From Cotesia glomerata (Eukaryota > Arthropoda > Insecta > Hymenoptera > Braconidae): DNA of 64,000 nucleotides. Made by a program: the position numbers and the translations under genes. The first letter of the stretch is position 1. Every line of letters begins with the position of its first letter. Location of the stretch: assembly GCF_020080835.1 (NCBI RefSeq), contig NC_058158.1:12152001-12216000 (forward strand), written 5' to 3'. Shown here piece after piece: positions 45,851 to 57,549 of the stretch. Below the pieces are notes generated by a model, which did not search any database, had not been told where the DNA came from, and worked only from the letters and a program-made list of their open reading frames with translations.

Positions 45851-48800
45851 AGAAACGGGAGCCTGTACTTCCTGTGGCTGGTGCTGGGACTGGCGTCGAT
45901 TAACGGTAAGTAATCGATAAATATTGTACAAAGCAATTGTAATTTTTTGTAAAGACATAGTTACAGTGTTACTGTTGTTGTTTCTCTATTAATTCTTCCG
46001 ACAAACGAAAGTCCAAGGCGAGACTAAAAATTTCTCTACGTGTAAGTCGCGGTTTCACTCCCGACCATTTACGTACGTTTTATTCCTATAAAGCGCAGCA
46101 TGCGTGATGTCCATGTCTCAATAGCTTTTCTTTATACTATACTACATAATAAAATACCAATACCAATTTTAATTTCAAATCTAAATCGATTCTTAAATAT
46201 ATATCATAACCCATTTATTTACTCGATATAAATTACTCGTGATCATGATTATGCAAAATTATTAAAATATTATAAATTTATTCAACTAGGATATGCGGAG
46301 AAAAAAGTTGTTTGTTATTATACCAACTGGTCGATATACAGGCCAGGCACGGCCAAGTTTTCACCTGAAAATATAAATCCCTATCTGTGTACGCATCTTA
46401 TTTACGCTTTTGGAGGGTTTACGAAAGACAATACGCTCAAACCGTTTGATAAGTATCAAGACATTGAAAAAGGTAATTTTTAATTATATATTTATTTATT
46501 TTTAGATTATTTTAATTGTATAAATAGTTGATGATTTTTTTTTGGTATTAAATTTTTATATAGCAAAAGTTTTAAAGTATTTACAAGTTTTTAAAAGTAT
46601 AAAATGATACTTAAGAAAAAAAATGGGTGTAAAGGCTTCAAAAAATTCTTTTTTTTTGTTTTTATGAGTCGCTTGTAAAATTACTCAAAAATATACTCTT
46701 AAAATTTCAAAACGAAATCAAGACAGTATTCTATTAGTGGACGCTCCAAGAAAAAACTATTTTTAAAGATTTTTATGAGATTATGAATGAAGATATTGAT
46801 GTTGGATTTGTTGAGTTTAGTTAATACACTTTTGAAATACATTAAAAAAATTTTTATTATATATTTTATGACTTTTTAATATAAAAAATTCTATTTCAAT
46901 AGCACGTTTCGATTAGTGAGTGAGTCTGCGCTGGTGTTAAAATTTCGAAAATGGGCCATTAAAAATGAAAAAATTTTGAGTGTTTAGATTCTATATATCA
47001 CTAGAGACCAGCTGCACTAAGATTTTTGATTTACATCTGAAAATAAAAAAAAATGGCGGCAAAAATTGGAAAAAACAAAATTGTATGTTTTTTCACAGTT
47101 TTTTGCAAAAAATGATGAAAAACGAAAATTTTAAACAACTTTTGTTCAGCCGATTTCTACAAATCCCCGTTTAAGAAATCTAATTATTTGAAATAATTCA
47201 ATTAATATAAAGTGTTTATCTTTATCCCAAGCGGCATAAAAATTTTTTGGTAATAATTTGTTGAATTTAAGTTAACAATTATTAATTTTTGATTTCTTGT
47301 TAAATAAAATTTACCAAAAAGTTAACAGTTTTCTATGTGACGCTTGGGATATTAGTCGAATAATTTTAAATTGTTTTTAATTATTTCAAATTAGTTTTCT
47401 TAATCAGGGATATACAAAATATGTGATTAAAATTTTAAAACAATAATTTCAGTAGTTATTGAAATTTTAGCACTGATTGGTGTAAAAATGTGGTTTCTTA
47501 GAAAAACGCGTTTAAAGTTTTTTAAACCTTATTAGCGCGCCCACGTAGTTACATCTAAGGCGCGGAAAAGTACAATTAGATTGCTTGGATCGAATTAAAA
47601 TTCTGAGAGAGTACTCTTGAACATATTTATTTAAAAAAAAAAATTCTTTAAAGTTTACAAATATAATACTGTTTTAAATTTTAATTATTGTAAATCATAT
47701 TATTATTATTGTTATACTCTTTTAGTAATTAAATAATTATTTTAAAGTAAATGATTTTTAGATTAAAATTCATATCATAATTTAAAAATAATAATGTTTA
47801 TTTAGTTCTTTCGTAAGCAATATTAATATAGTAATGAACTTGATGAAGAATAATAGCTCAGTGTTTTTTGTTAAGCAAACAATCTTTAATAAGCAATGCA
47901 TTACAATAATATAAATGAAATTGTAAGCAAGATAATGATAGCATTGACTCGAGCTTTTTAATGTAAATTATACTGAATTATTTAACATAAATGATTGTAT
48001 AAAATAATTACAAATAAAACTTTGTATACAGAGCCTGAAGTGATAATTTGCTTAAAATATAGATCACTATACCAAAAATAGAGATCAATTATCTTTCATA
48101 AAGTTCATTATAATTTTAATGTAAGATCAGAACTCCAAATCAAATTGAATTGTACATTATTATGATAATAATAGGTGGATATGCCAAGTTTAATGGTCTG
48201 AAAACCTACAATAAGAAACTAAAAACGATGCTGGCGATAGGAGGGTGGAATGAAGGTTCTTCACGATTTTCTCCGATGGTAGCAGATCCAGAGAGACGTC
48301 GAGCGTTGGTTAAAAACGCAGTTAAATTTTTGCGTCAGAATCACTTTGATGGACTGGACCTCGATTGGGAGTACCCGGCTTTCCGAGATGGCGGGAAGCC
48401 GAGGGATAAAAATAATTACGCGGATCTTGTCCAGGTAATGTAATTGATTTTTAATCGAGAGAAGAACTATGTTATTAGTTATAAGCTCGAGTAATTAAAT
48501 AGAAGATAATAATCTAATCCGATGTTACTGAAATTCGACTTGGCCCCGATCGATTTAGGAACTGAGGCAAGAATTCGAGAGGGAATCATCGAAGACTGGA
48601 CGACCGAGATTGCTTCTTTCTATGGCAATACCCGCGGGTATTGAGTATCTGGAGAAAGGATACGATTTGGCAAGACTCAATGAGTACCTAGATTTCTTCA
48701 ATCTTCTATCCTACGACTACCACTCGGCATTTGAACCTGCCGTTAATCATCATTCCCCGCTCTACGGGCTCGAGGAGGACAACGAGTATAATTATGACAA

Positions 48801-49713
48801 CGAACTCACTGTCGTAAGCTATTTTTATTTATAAATTAGTTTTGTACTTACCTTAAATTAGTCAGATTAAACTCGTCTCTGGGTGATTAGATGTCATGTG
48901 ATCTGATGAGAAATTATTAACAGTCATTTTTGTAATTCCAGGATTTTACAATGTCTTATTTACTTAAACATCACGTTTCTCCGGACAAATTAATCTTGGG
49001 AATCCCAACTTACGGACGCTCGTACACTCTATACAATCAAGACGCTACTGCGATTGGCTCTCCGGCAGATGGTCCGGGAGAAGAAGGAGACGCTACTAGA
49101 GAAAAAGGATACCTTGCTTATTATGAGGTTAATTAATTTTTAATTTACTATTCTTTGGTAAGCTATTACAGTGCAATTTTTTTATTACCTGGTTTTATTG
49201 CAGATCTGCGAAAATGTTAAGTCAACTCAGTGGGAAGTCGTGCAGCCTAATCCAAAAGCCATGGGTCCGTATGCTTTCAAAGGCAATCAATGGGTCGGTT
49301 ATGATGATGAAGATATTGTCAGAATGAAGTCTCTGTATGTTATTGAAAAGAACTTGGGCGGTATCATGTTTTGGGCGATTGACAATGATGATTTCCGTGG
49401 TAATTGTCATGGTCGTCCGTACCCACTTATTGAGGCGGCCAAGGAAGCCTTGTTAAGTGCAATTGAGTAAGTTATTTATTTACTAACAGTCAGTCGCTTG
49501 CTTCGCTAGTTTCAACTTGAGATTGGTTTTAAGTTTTTAGTAGAACAAATTTTCAATTTTACATCAGTATTTATCCGCAATTAAGGTCTTGACTTTTTGT
49601 AAACGTTTAGAATTTTTTATTTGCAAAAATAAATTATGTCAATATTATTGAAATATATCTTATAGGTTGATTTTAACGAATAAAAATGACTTTTAGTATT
49701 ATATATTGACGTT

Positions 49714-49751
<38 letters not shown>

Positions 49752-51921
49752 AATATAAAATTTCTATAATTGTAATTGAAATTTTATTAAACTTAAATTA
49801 TATCCAATTAAAAACATTTTCTACAAAAGGATAGTTCACCATCTATCGTATAGGTACTAAAACCTCTGAAAGAACCTGCAGTTCTCGGCACGATTGTTTT
49901 ATATAAACAGTGCCATGATTTGAAGGGCGATTTATATAAATCTCGATGAAATAAGACGAAAAGTAAAGATAAAACTTTACGATATCTCGCTTAGTTTTTG
50001 AGATATCAAAATACTCGAATATCTAAAAAAAAAGATAAGAAAATTTTATTTTTAAATATTTTTATCTTGATATGTTTTAAAATTAAAAAAAAAAAAAAAA
50101 AAAAAAAAGGAGCCGTGAAACTTTTGCTATGAAAAATCTGGAAAACAATTGGGTCTTGCTACGTTGTCATGCCGACTTATTGACTATAAAAATGAAGGAA
50201 CATCAAAATTAATTATATATTTTACTTATAAAAAAAATTTTATTATTATTTAGAAATGAACAAACGACACAGAAACCAAAATCAGGACTCAGGAAAAAAA
50301 CCAGACCTCAACTCAGTAGCCAAAGGTCAAACGACTCCAATAACAGACGAGCAAGACCTGAAAAACAAAGACCTACTACAACTCAGTCTCCAAGAAAACG
50401 AGTTTCCCAGAGAACCGAGTCTAACGCTCGAAACCGGGGAAGTTCAGAAGAAACCGAGGACCGGAAAGTTGAAGACGAAGGCAACGCTATTAGACAAACC
50501 AGTGGTCAATGGAAATCGAACCAGAGAAACCGATCGAGCAAAGGAACAAATCGTAGAAAGGTTCAGACGACTGAGAGGTATGAAGAACCAATTGAAGAAG
50601 AAGCTAGAGAATCCACGAGTGGCAGATTGACGACACCGGAACCTCCTACTACTCCTGATCCTGGAAGTGGTAAGTCTCTTTTATTAATGTCATTTGTTAA
50701 TTACGGCAATTTTTACTTGAATATGTAGAAAGTTTATAATTATATTTATTGTTATTACTCACATAGATTTCAAATGCGAAGATGAAGGATTTTTCTCTCA
50801 CCCGCGAGACTGTAAGAAATATTTCTGGTGCCTCGACAGCGGCCCGGGAGGTCTCGGTATCGTTGCTCATCAATTCACATGTCCGTCGGGATTAGTATTC
50901 AACAAAGCCGCAGACTCGTGCGACTATCCCAGGAATGTTGTTTGTCCAAAAGCGAAAACCAAAGCCGCCACAACAACTCCCAAAGCTCCGGTCACTACTA
51001 CGAGCCGGCCGACCACCACGACGAGACGTACCACGACTACAGAAGAGACGAATTCTGCCGAAGAGTACGAGTATGAAGAAGACGAAAATGCGACTGACGA
51101 AGAAATTATTGAAGAAATAAAAAGTACGACCTCGAGACCGCTGATTTACAAAACGATATCGAGGAATAAGCCAACGACTACGACTACGGAAGCTACTGAA
51201 GCTCCAACGACGAATCCCCCGAGGATTTTCAAGCCGAATTCCGCGAAAGTCTTCGATCTAGAAGATGAAGAGGACCCGAGAGTCATCAAGGAACTTATTG
51301 AGCTAATCAAAAAAGCTGGAGGCTTGGAACAGTTGGAACGCCAGCTGAATATCCAGGAGAAGAGTCCAATGAGAAAGTCCGACACTGGAGACGACGGACA
51401 AGTCGTCACTCCGGCGACAATCAGCCGCAGTTTGTACGAAAGAGTCCTCAGTCGGCAGGCAAACAAAGTCAACCATTTGTTCGGGCCGACTACTCAGAGA
51501 TCTACCACCGAGGAATCCAAAAAGATCAAGAGCGAAACGCAAAATGGACCAGGTGGAGCGCAGTTCGAAGGTCTAGATGACGTTCCGGAAGTAAAAAGTC
51601 TCAGACGCACTAAAAAACCACAGTATGTTACTATAGAAAGACAAAGGTATAAAACACGGAAGAATTTTATTATATCTAGGTTTTAAAAACTCAACTGAGA
51701 AACTTAACGTGTTTTTGTTACAGACCTTCCACCACTCCGGTATTTGAAGATGAGTTCGACGAAGAAGAACTGGCGGATGAAAGCTCCGAGCAAGACAATG
51801 CGGATGTTGCGTCCTCTGAAGAGCAAACGGTTAGCGACCTTCCGGAAAGTAGAAAAGACTCGGCTAAGAAAGTGACGCCTAATTACGTAAACATTCGTCG
51901 TAGTCGTCCGACTACTCCTGC
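45851..51921 (+). CDS. Cht6: Group VI chitinase (Cht6-like), 5' and 3' incomplete
   Basis: Nine exons: 45851-45905, 46290-46472, 48175-48434, 48559-48813, 48942-49127, 49204-49466, 50254-50669, 50767-51646 and 51724-51921; about 899 residues. A signal segment (LYFLWLVLGLASING) precedes a GH18 domain (about 20-400) with KTMLAIGGW, the catalytic FDGLDLDWEYP whose last Glu is the acid/base, SYDYHSAFEP and GGIMFWAIDNDD. An Arg/Gln/Glu-rich linker (50254-50669; its true frame is not the one opened by the ATG at 50256) leads to a six-Cys CBM14 chitin-binding domain (about 540-605). The tail is Thr/Pro/Glu-rich (TTTTRRTTTTEE). This order is typical of insect Cht6, an extracellular enzyme acting on cuticular chitin. 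The start codon lies in an unseen upstream exon, and after the donor at 51922 the gene enters the N gap; family members have very long C-terminal tails. Confidence 0.93.
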
Positions 51922-51956
51922 GTAAGTTAAATATTTTAATTGCTCAGTAATTACTG

Positions 51957-52056
51957 NNNNNNNNNNNNNNNNNNNNNNNNNNNNNNNNNNNNNNNNNNNN
52001 NNNNNNNNNNNNNNNNNNNNNNNNNNNNNNNNNNNNNNNNNNNNNNNNNNNNNNNN
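51957..52056. other. Assembly gap, exactly 100 N
   Basis: One hundred N is a common placeholder for a gap of unknown size. The 3' part of the chitinase and the 3' exons of the AFG2-like gene should both be in it, so its real length is probably many kilobases if the join is right. Confidence 1.
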
Positions 52057-52129
52057 TTCTACAGGAATGCCTCAAAAATAATTTTTTCTTTTCCAAGAAA
52101 GTAAATAATGTTTCATTAATACAACTTAC

Positions 52130-52967
52130 TATTTTTAGTTAAACATACACTAGTTAAACTTTTGTCACTGGTGGGCCACGCAGTTTTAACTATTTCTTCA
52201 CCTTTGAAAGATAAAATTACTCTGTCGCCAATCGCTATTTCACACAATTCTAATGCAGAATGAGACATGAAAACCATCTCATGGGAATCTCGTTCAGTGA
52301 TATTTTTTGGAAGTTCTACAAAAATTTTTTATTCATACAATTTATCGTTATCATGATTAGAAAAAAAATTAAAAAATTAAATGATACTGTCACTAGACAA
52401 CTGACAATTTTATAGTTTTATTTAAAAAAATAATTTAGTAATAAGAAAATATTTATAAAAAAATAATTAATTATCTTAATTATCTGTGTAAGAATTCACT
52501 CATTAATAAAAATTGTCAGATATCGATAAATATCAGTATGATAAATTAATATGGTACTGAATTTAACAGATATAAAACAATTTTTAAAATTTTTATAACA
52601 ATTTAATTACATAGAAAAAAATTTCCAGATGTGAAAGTTTTTAAGAATTAAAAGTGCGAATTTTTAAAAATATTTTTTTTATAATAATGGATTTGTTGTA
52701 AAAATTTTAAGAATTGTCAGGTGTCTGCTAATTTCAGTATGATTAAATTAATGATAAAATATAGATGCGCATACCTTTTGAACAATAAGTATCAACATAA
52801 CTGTAAAGAATTTTGTTTTGTACATAATTATGAGTCCATTCATCATTTGTCGGAGGACATGTAGACTCATGGAAGCACGTGTCTTTTTGTGACATTGTTG
52901 ATTGGCATTTATCACAAGTAACCCAAAGAGTCGATAAGCTTTTTCTTGATTTTGACATTTTTTTAAC
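52130..52967 (-). CDS. AFG2/SPATA5-like AAA ATPase, N-terminal exons only
   Basis: Minus strand. A 5' untranslated exon ends at 53215; the exon from 52967 has ATG at 52958 and ends at 52775; the next runs 52315-52130. About 123 residues are visible. The N-terminus has a zinc-finger-like C-x2-C-x11-H-x3-C pattern (TCDKCQ...FHESTC). The second exon contains IAIGDRVILSFKGEEIVKTA followed by WP, matching the N-domain of SPATA5/AFG2 (human ...GKQEVYTAWPM). AFG2 is a two-ring AAA ATPase that releases the recycling factor Rlp24 from cytoplasmic pre-60S particles. The Walker motifs and the rest lie beyond the donor at 52129, in the gap. The N-domain assignment is from memory of the family; the finger could be lineage-specific. 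Confidence 0.7.
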
Positions 52968-53215
52968 CTGTAAAATTTTTTATTTTTATTTAAATTTTAA
53001 TCTTACATCAAAGACTATTATAAAAATGTATTATTAAATATTTTTTTAACCTTCTGTTATTGTAAATATAACCTAAAATAAGTAAATTGTCATTAGGAAA
53101 ATTTTTCCTTACGACTTAGGTGACAATTTTATCTTAAAATAATGAAAATTTTTGATATCACTTAAAAAAAATTCAAGTGATAATTCATCATAAAAATATA
53201 GAGTCAATACATACC

Positions 53216-53564
53216 TGTTATATCTTTAAATCTAAATATTGACGTTGATGAATTTTATCCCTCAAACACGTGTGGGTATTTCAACAACACGCGCGAGTAT
53301 TTTAACAACACGCGCATGCGCGCCCTCTAGCCAATACATTTTTTTTAAATTATTGGCGGGAATTTAAAGCAAAGTTTTTTTCAAGCGTAATTTTTGTTGA
53401 ATGACAGCCGGTGACAGTCTAATTGGAGATCCCAGTTTGTGAAGGGCATAGAATATACTATGTATGCTAGCTTAATACTGTAATGTTTTTATCGTTACTA
53501 TTAAATGATATAGAATTATATTAACCACGTAAATATAAATTTAAATCAACTAATTAACAAAAAT
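53216..53564. promoter_or_regulatory. Divergent promoter with NRF-1-type palindrome
   Basis: It lies between the minus-strand AFG2-like gene and the + strand cystine-knot gene. CGCGCATGCGCG at 53311-53322 is a full match to the NRF-1/Ewg palindrome found in housekeeping and divergent promoters. It sits in the last of three 21-base direct repeats (53267-53287, 53288-53308, 53309-53329). No TATA box is evident. Confidence 0.55.
53267..53329. repeat. Three 21-base tandem repeats
   Basis: The units cacgtgtgggtatttcaaca+a, cacgcgcgagtattttaaca+a and cacgcgcatgcgcgccctct+a share the cacg head; the first two share the tattt(c/t)aacaa tail. The first holds an E-box CACGTG, the third the NRF-1 palindrome. 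The phase is exactly two helical turns. Confidence 0.7.
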
Positions 53565-56427
53565 ATGACGAATGCAACAGAAAATTGTTTATTAAATACC
53601 GGTTTGTTGGTTCTCTACATTATTTATCTCCAATCTGGTAAGTATTGACTCATAGTTCTTCGAATTTATTGGCAATAAGCAATAAAATATTGAATATTTT
53701 AATTATAATTCAACATTCTTTGCAATTATAAATTCTAAATGAATTAATATTTATTTTTAATTTCACTGCTCTTTTATTTCAGTCATAGCTGAAAGTAAAA
53801 TCGAAAGCGCAAGCGACCTGGAACGAGAATTTGCAGATAAGCCGACACGATCTTTTCGTTGCTGTGCAAGACATGAAAAAAAAATTGGAGTTGGCTATGG
53901 CAAGTACAAAATTTTTTGTGATGAATTTTTATGTACTGAAATCAGAAGAAATCTTCTACTTTTTTTTTTTTTTGATAAAAAAAATAAATTAGCACTAAAA
54001 AAATATTTTTTAAGTCACAAAATTTTTTTTTTTATTCTCATAAATTTTTTTATCTTTATGATAATTTATTTGTAATAAAAAATTCATAAAAATTCATAAT
54101 TTTTTTCAACGAGTAGGTTCTTTTTTTTTTATCATAATTTTTTTTTTTTTAAGAGTTGTTATTGTAATGTAGATTGTCGAAGTAAAATTTATTTGGTGAA
54201 GCCGGATGTATGAAGCCAACAGCGTAACTACCAATATCATATTAATCAATTGAAGCGTGCGACGTAGCTACACAACTTGCCGTTGTAAAATTGTTCATCC
54301 GGTTGATTTTATAATAGTGGTGCCCTTCCATTCAGTATCTTCACTTAGTAATGACCTACTTATAAGTATTAATTCATTAATATTTATTTAAATATTTTTA
54401 GGTGTATCTGGTGAAGTAATATCTATTGACTCAGGACACTGTCGAAGAGTTTGTCCTCGTCACGCTTCGGACGACCCTGGAGATGTCAGCAAGCCGGCTG
54501 TACAGGTATAATTTATTGTCGATACTTTATTTTATTTATTTATTTATTTTATTATGTTATGTTATATTTTAATTTGAATTGATTTATTTGAATTATCAGC
54601 GGTGTCCACCCCGTTCGCAATGCCACCCAAGGTCTTCACGTATGGAAAGGATTTCAACGCTTCAAGGTGTTAAAATAGTTGAAGTTGTCGATAGCTGCGA
54701 TTGCTGGCATGAATCACCATGCAGTCGAACATCTTTTGAACAACTCGTTCATGCGGGAACACCTTATCAAGTTGCTGTGGACGTTGGCCTTTGTTTGGGA
54801 ACATGTTCGAAAGGTAATACCTTCATTCAAGGATAAGGCATCTTTTAATTTATTGCACTGGATTTTATTTATATTTCTCTTTTTTTACTTTTTTTTTTTT
54901 TTTCAAATTTAATTAGCATTAGGTTGTAGACCTTTCAAGAATGGTACGGTCAGTATAAAAGGACCGAATGGTAAGTAATAAAAAGTTATTTCATTTTCAT
55001 GTGGGTGCATTTGATAGTAATTTATCTATAGATTCAAGATAAGCTAGATTTTTATTTAAGTTTGTGGAATTTTATAATAAAATTAGTTGGCTAAAGTTTT
55101 ATTACATTTTTTTATTGTGTAAGATTTTATAAAATTTTATCACTAAATTAGATGATATTTTGTGAAATTTTAGTCACATTTAAAAAAATGAAGATTGAAT
55201 TGATTCTTGAATCAATCATTTTAAATTTTTGGATAAAAATAAAAAAGTTCTTCATTGAAGAATTGTACTTTAGTAAAATAAGTTCGAAATAATGTTGAAC
55301 TCTTTAAATATGCTGCTAAAATCGATGAAATTTTTGGATTTCAGCTATTTTTTGTGTCATCAAAGTTTTAAATACTTTTTAAAATTTGTTAAAGCACAAA
55401 TTTTTTTTTTTCAACTACTACTTACAATTAAAATTTAAAGCTTTTAAAAAAGAAAATTAATTATAAGTAGAAGAGGAACGTTGTTGGGCAAAAAATTTGC
55501 TTATATCAACTGAAGAAAATATATTTTTTGAACAAAGTGATAATTATTTATCAATCGAAGTTATAAAGATCTTAATTCAAGAATCTAGAAATTAAGAGAA
55601 TATATATACTTAAAATGAAAACCGAATTTCTTCAAAATAATTTTTTTTGAAAATTAAATCTGTTGGATGAAGTTTGTTTTTCTATCAGTGAAAACGACTC
55701 AAATTATCAATGATTTTTTATTTTATTTTTCAATTGAAATTTTTAAATGTCATTTGTGTCTAAAGCTAAAAAATTTCTGCCCTTATTTTAATTGTATGAT
55801 AAATTTTACAAATCGGCTATTACAACTGATCATTTTTGATTAAATAATTAACAGGGGATGAAATTTATCAAGTGATTCAAGAGTGCGGATGTGCTAATAG
55901 TTGTCATCGAATGGAGCGGATCGAAAGCATTCTCGACTACAGCCAACTTGAAATCAAACGAGGATCGAATACAAGTGATGTTAAACCACTCATCAGGGTA
56001 TAATTACAAGCTATTATATTTATATTTCGAAAAATTCTCATAACGGATTTATGTCACATAAATCAATAATGTACTTGATATATAAATTGATGCATAAAGA
56101 AGTATTAATTGCATTGAAATTACAGCACATAAATGTTGGACACTGTGATGGATCGTGTCCAGGAAATCATACCGAAAAAACTTGTTTATTACGTGATAAA
56201 AAAAACCCCGCAAGATGTTTAGCTGGATTATATTCTAAGCAATATAAATGCACACCAGTTAGATTTAAAGTACACGAATATAGGTAAAGTACAGTTTTTT
56301 TTTGCTTCAACAATTTATGAGACATAAAATGCGGCCGCTTTTATAGGTTTACTTTTTGTATTTTTGCAGAACACGAAGAGGCTCAAAGAGGGAAATTATT
56401 GAAATAACTTCTTGCGCCTGTGTATGA
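53565..56427 (+). CDS. Secreted protein with three tandem cystine-knot-like modules
   Basis: Eight exons: 53565-53637, 53783-53899, 54402-54505, 54600-54813, 54917-54970, 55855-55997, 56126-56283 and 56370-56427; 306 residues, all phases consistent. The second intron uses a GC donor (TATG|gcaagt). The first 29 residues form a signal peptide (GLLVLYIIYLQS). The rest is Cys-rich. A module is seen three times: a paired-Cys start (DSGHCRRVCP, DVGLCLGTC, NVGHCDGSCP), a middle Cys-x-Pro (QCHP, GCRP, KCTP) and a closing Cys-x-Cys (DSCDC, QECGC, TSCAC). In modules 2 and 3 the start is the CxGxC signature of cystine-knot growth factors and CTCK domains, and CxC the usual close. One N-glycosylation site is NHT in the third module. 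I cannot name a family member. Likely an extracellular signalling protein or antagonist. The cysteine map is seen; the knot fold is inferred. Confidence 0.75.
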
Positions 56428-56729
56428 AACTCAACATTTGTGTAAAATATTTATAAACATTATGATGATAAACAAAACAAAACAGGTTGAAGCTGGGTAA
56501 ACGAGGTCAACTTTCAAACGAAAAGATATTTTATCAAATGAACATTTATTTGTTTTTTACCTTACTTGTGTACAAAAAATCTTTCGGCTGGGCACAGCTC
56601 AATAATTATAATAACAATTTCGTAACATCATTAAGTCGAAGAATACAGATCATTTTAATTTTCAAGGTCATGTCCTCGAGATTGTTCAGTGCCACGTCAC
56701 TATCTTCCTTCTTCTTTGTAATCTCTTTT

Positions 56730-57457
56730 TTATGAGCTTCGGTGAACCACATAGGGACGAGGTAGAGGTATAAAGAAATTTTTTCCGTTGCTCGGATTTC
56801 GCGATTTTTCTGGCTTCTCATTATCGCTTGTTATTTTTTGAATCACTGAATCTTCGTGATCTTCTAATGGTATCACTCCGTTCTGCACAAATAATATTAT
56901 CAATCATTAATGATTAATTGATCAATTAAAACTATAAATATTGATAATAAAAAATGAAGAAAGAAAATAAATCATATAAATTTTAATTATGCCTGAATAA
57001 TTTCTTCATGGAAGGCTTCAGCTAACGCCGGATTTATGTTTATCAATGGTTCATTTCCGTGTCTTATGTACACTCCGATGTAACCCGGTTTGTTCTGTAA
57101 AATTTGAATAGGCTTCGAATCTGTTAAAATAACAAAAGCAATTTATCGATTAAGTAATTAATGCACTGGATAAAAAATTAATTGTAATAATGTGTGATAC
57201 TGAAATCAGATTATTTTTTTTAATGAAAAATTATGAGGGAAATTAAAAAAAAATTATTGATGCAATTTAAAAAAAAAATATTTTTATACAGTTTTATAAT
57301 AATTTCTTTATTAAAAGAAACTAAAAAATTATTAGATATCGGCTGATTTCAATATAATTAATAAGGTTTATTTACTTGTATAGTCACTAAATAAAACAAC
57401 AGTCACAGAAATTAACAAAATAGAACTTTTGTAAAGATCAGTGTTAATCCGAGCCAT
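56730..57457 (-). CDS. Unknown 120-residue secreted protein
   Basis: Minus-strand exons 57457-57376, 57120-56993 and 56882-56730, with consistent phases (1, 0). The second intron again has a GC donor (ATTCAG|gcataa) and a good acceptor (atttgtgcag). Residues 1-28 are a signal peptide (SSILLISVTVVLFSDYT). The mature part is about 90 residues without cysteines: NKPGYIGVYIRHGNEPLI, an acidic middle (PLEDHED) and the proline-containing C-terminus FFIPLPRPYVVHRSS. A TATA box and initiator sit at the right distance upstream. It converges with the cystine-knot gene, the stops lying about 300 bases apart. I do not recognise it. Possible roles are a neuropeptide precursor, an immune peptide or a venom or salivary factor; none is shown by the sequence. 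Confidence 0.65.
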
Positions 57458-57485
57458 TTCTGTGTGGTAAAACTGTAAGCGAGTC

Positions 57486-57521
57486 ACTGAAACTTTTGTT
57501 CCCGTTCAGCAGACGTTTATA
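57486..57521 (-). promoter_or_regulatory. TATA and initiator of the 120-residue gene
   Basis: On the minus strand TATAAA occupies 57521-57516 and TCAGT 57490-57486, putting +1 (A at 57488) 33 bases from the TATA start. The leader is about 30 bases before the ATG at 57457. Confidence 0.65.
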
Positions 57522-57549
57522 TTACAGACGAGATGACCGGGCTGGCGTC

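Noticed and set aside
50256..50630. 124-codon frame starting MNKRHRNQNQD
   Set aside because: It overlaps the chitinase linker exon in a different frame; the frame that joins the GH18 and chitin-binding exons is the other one.
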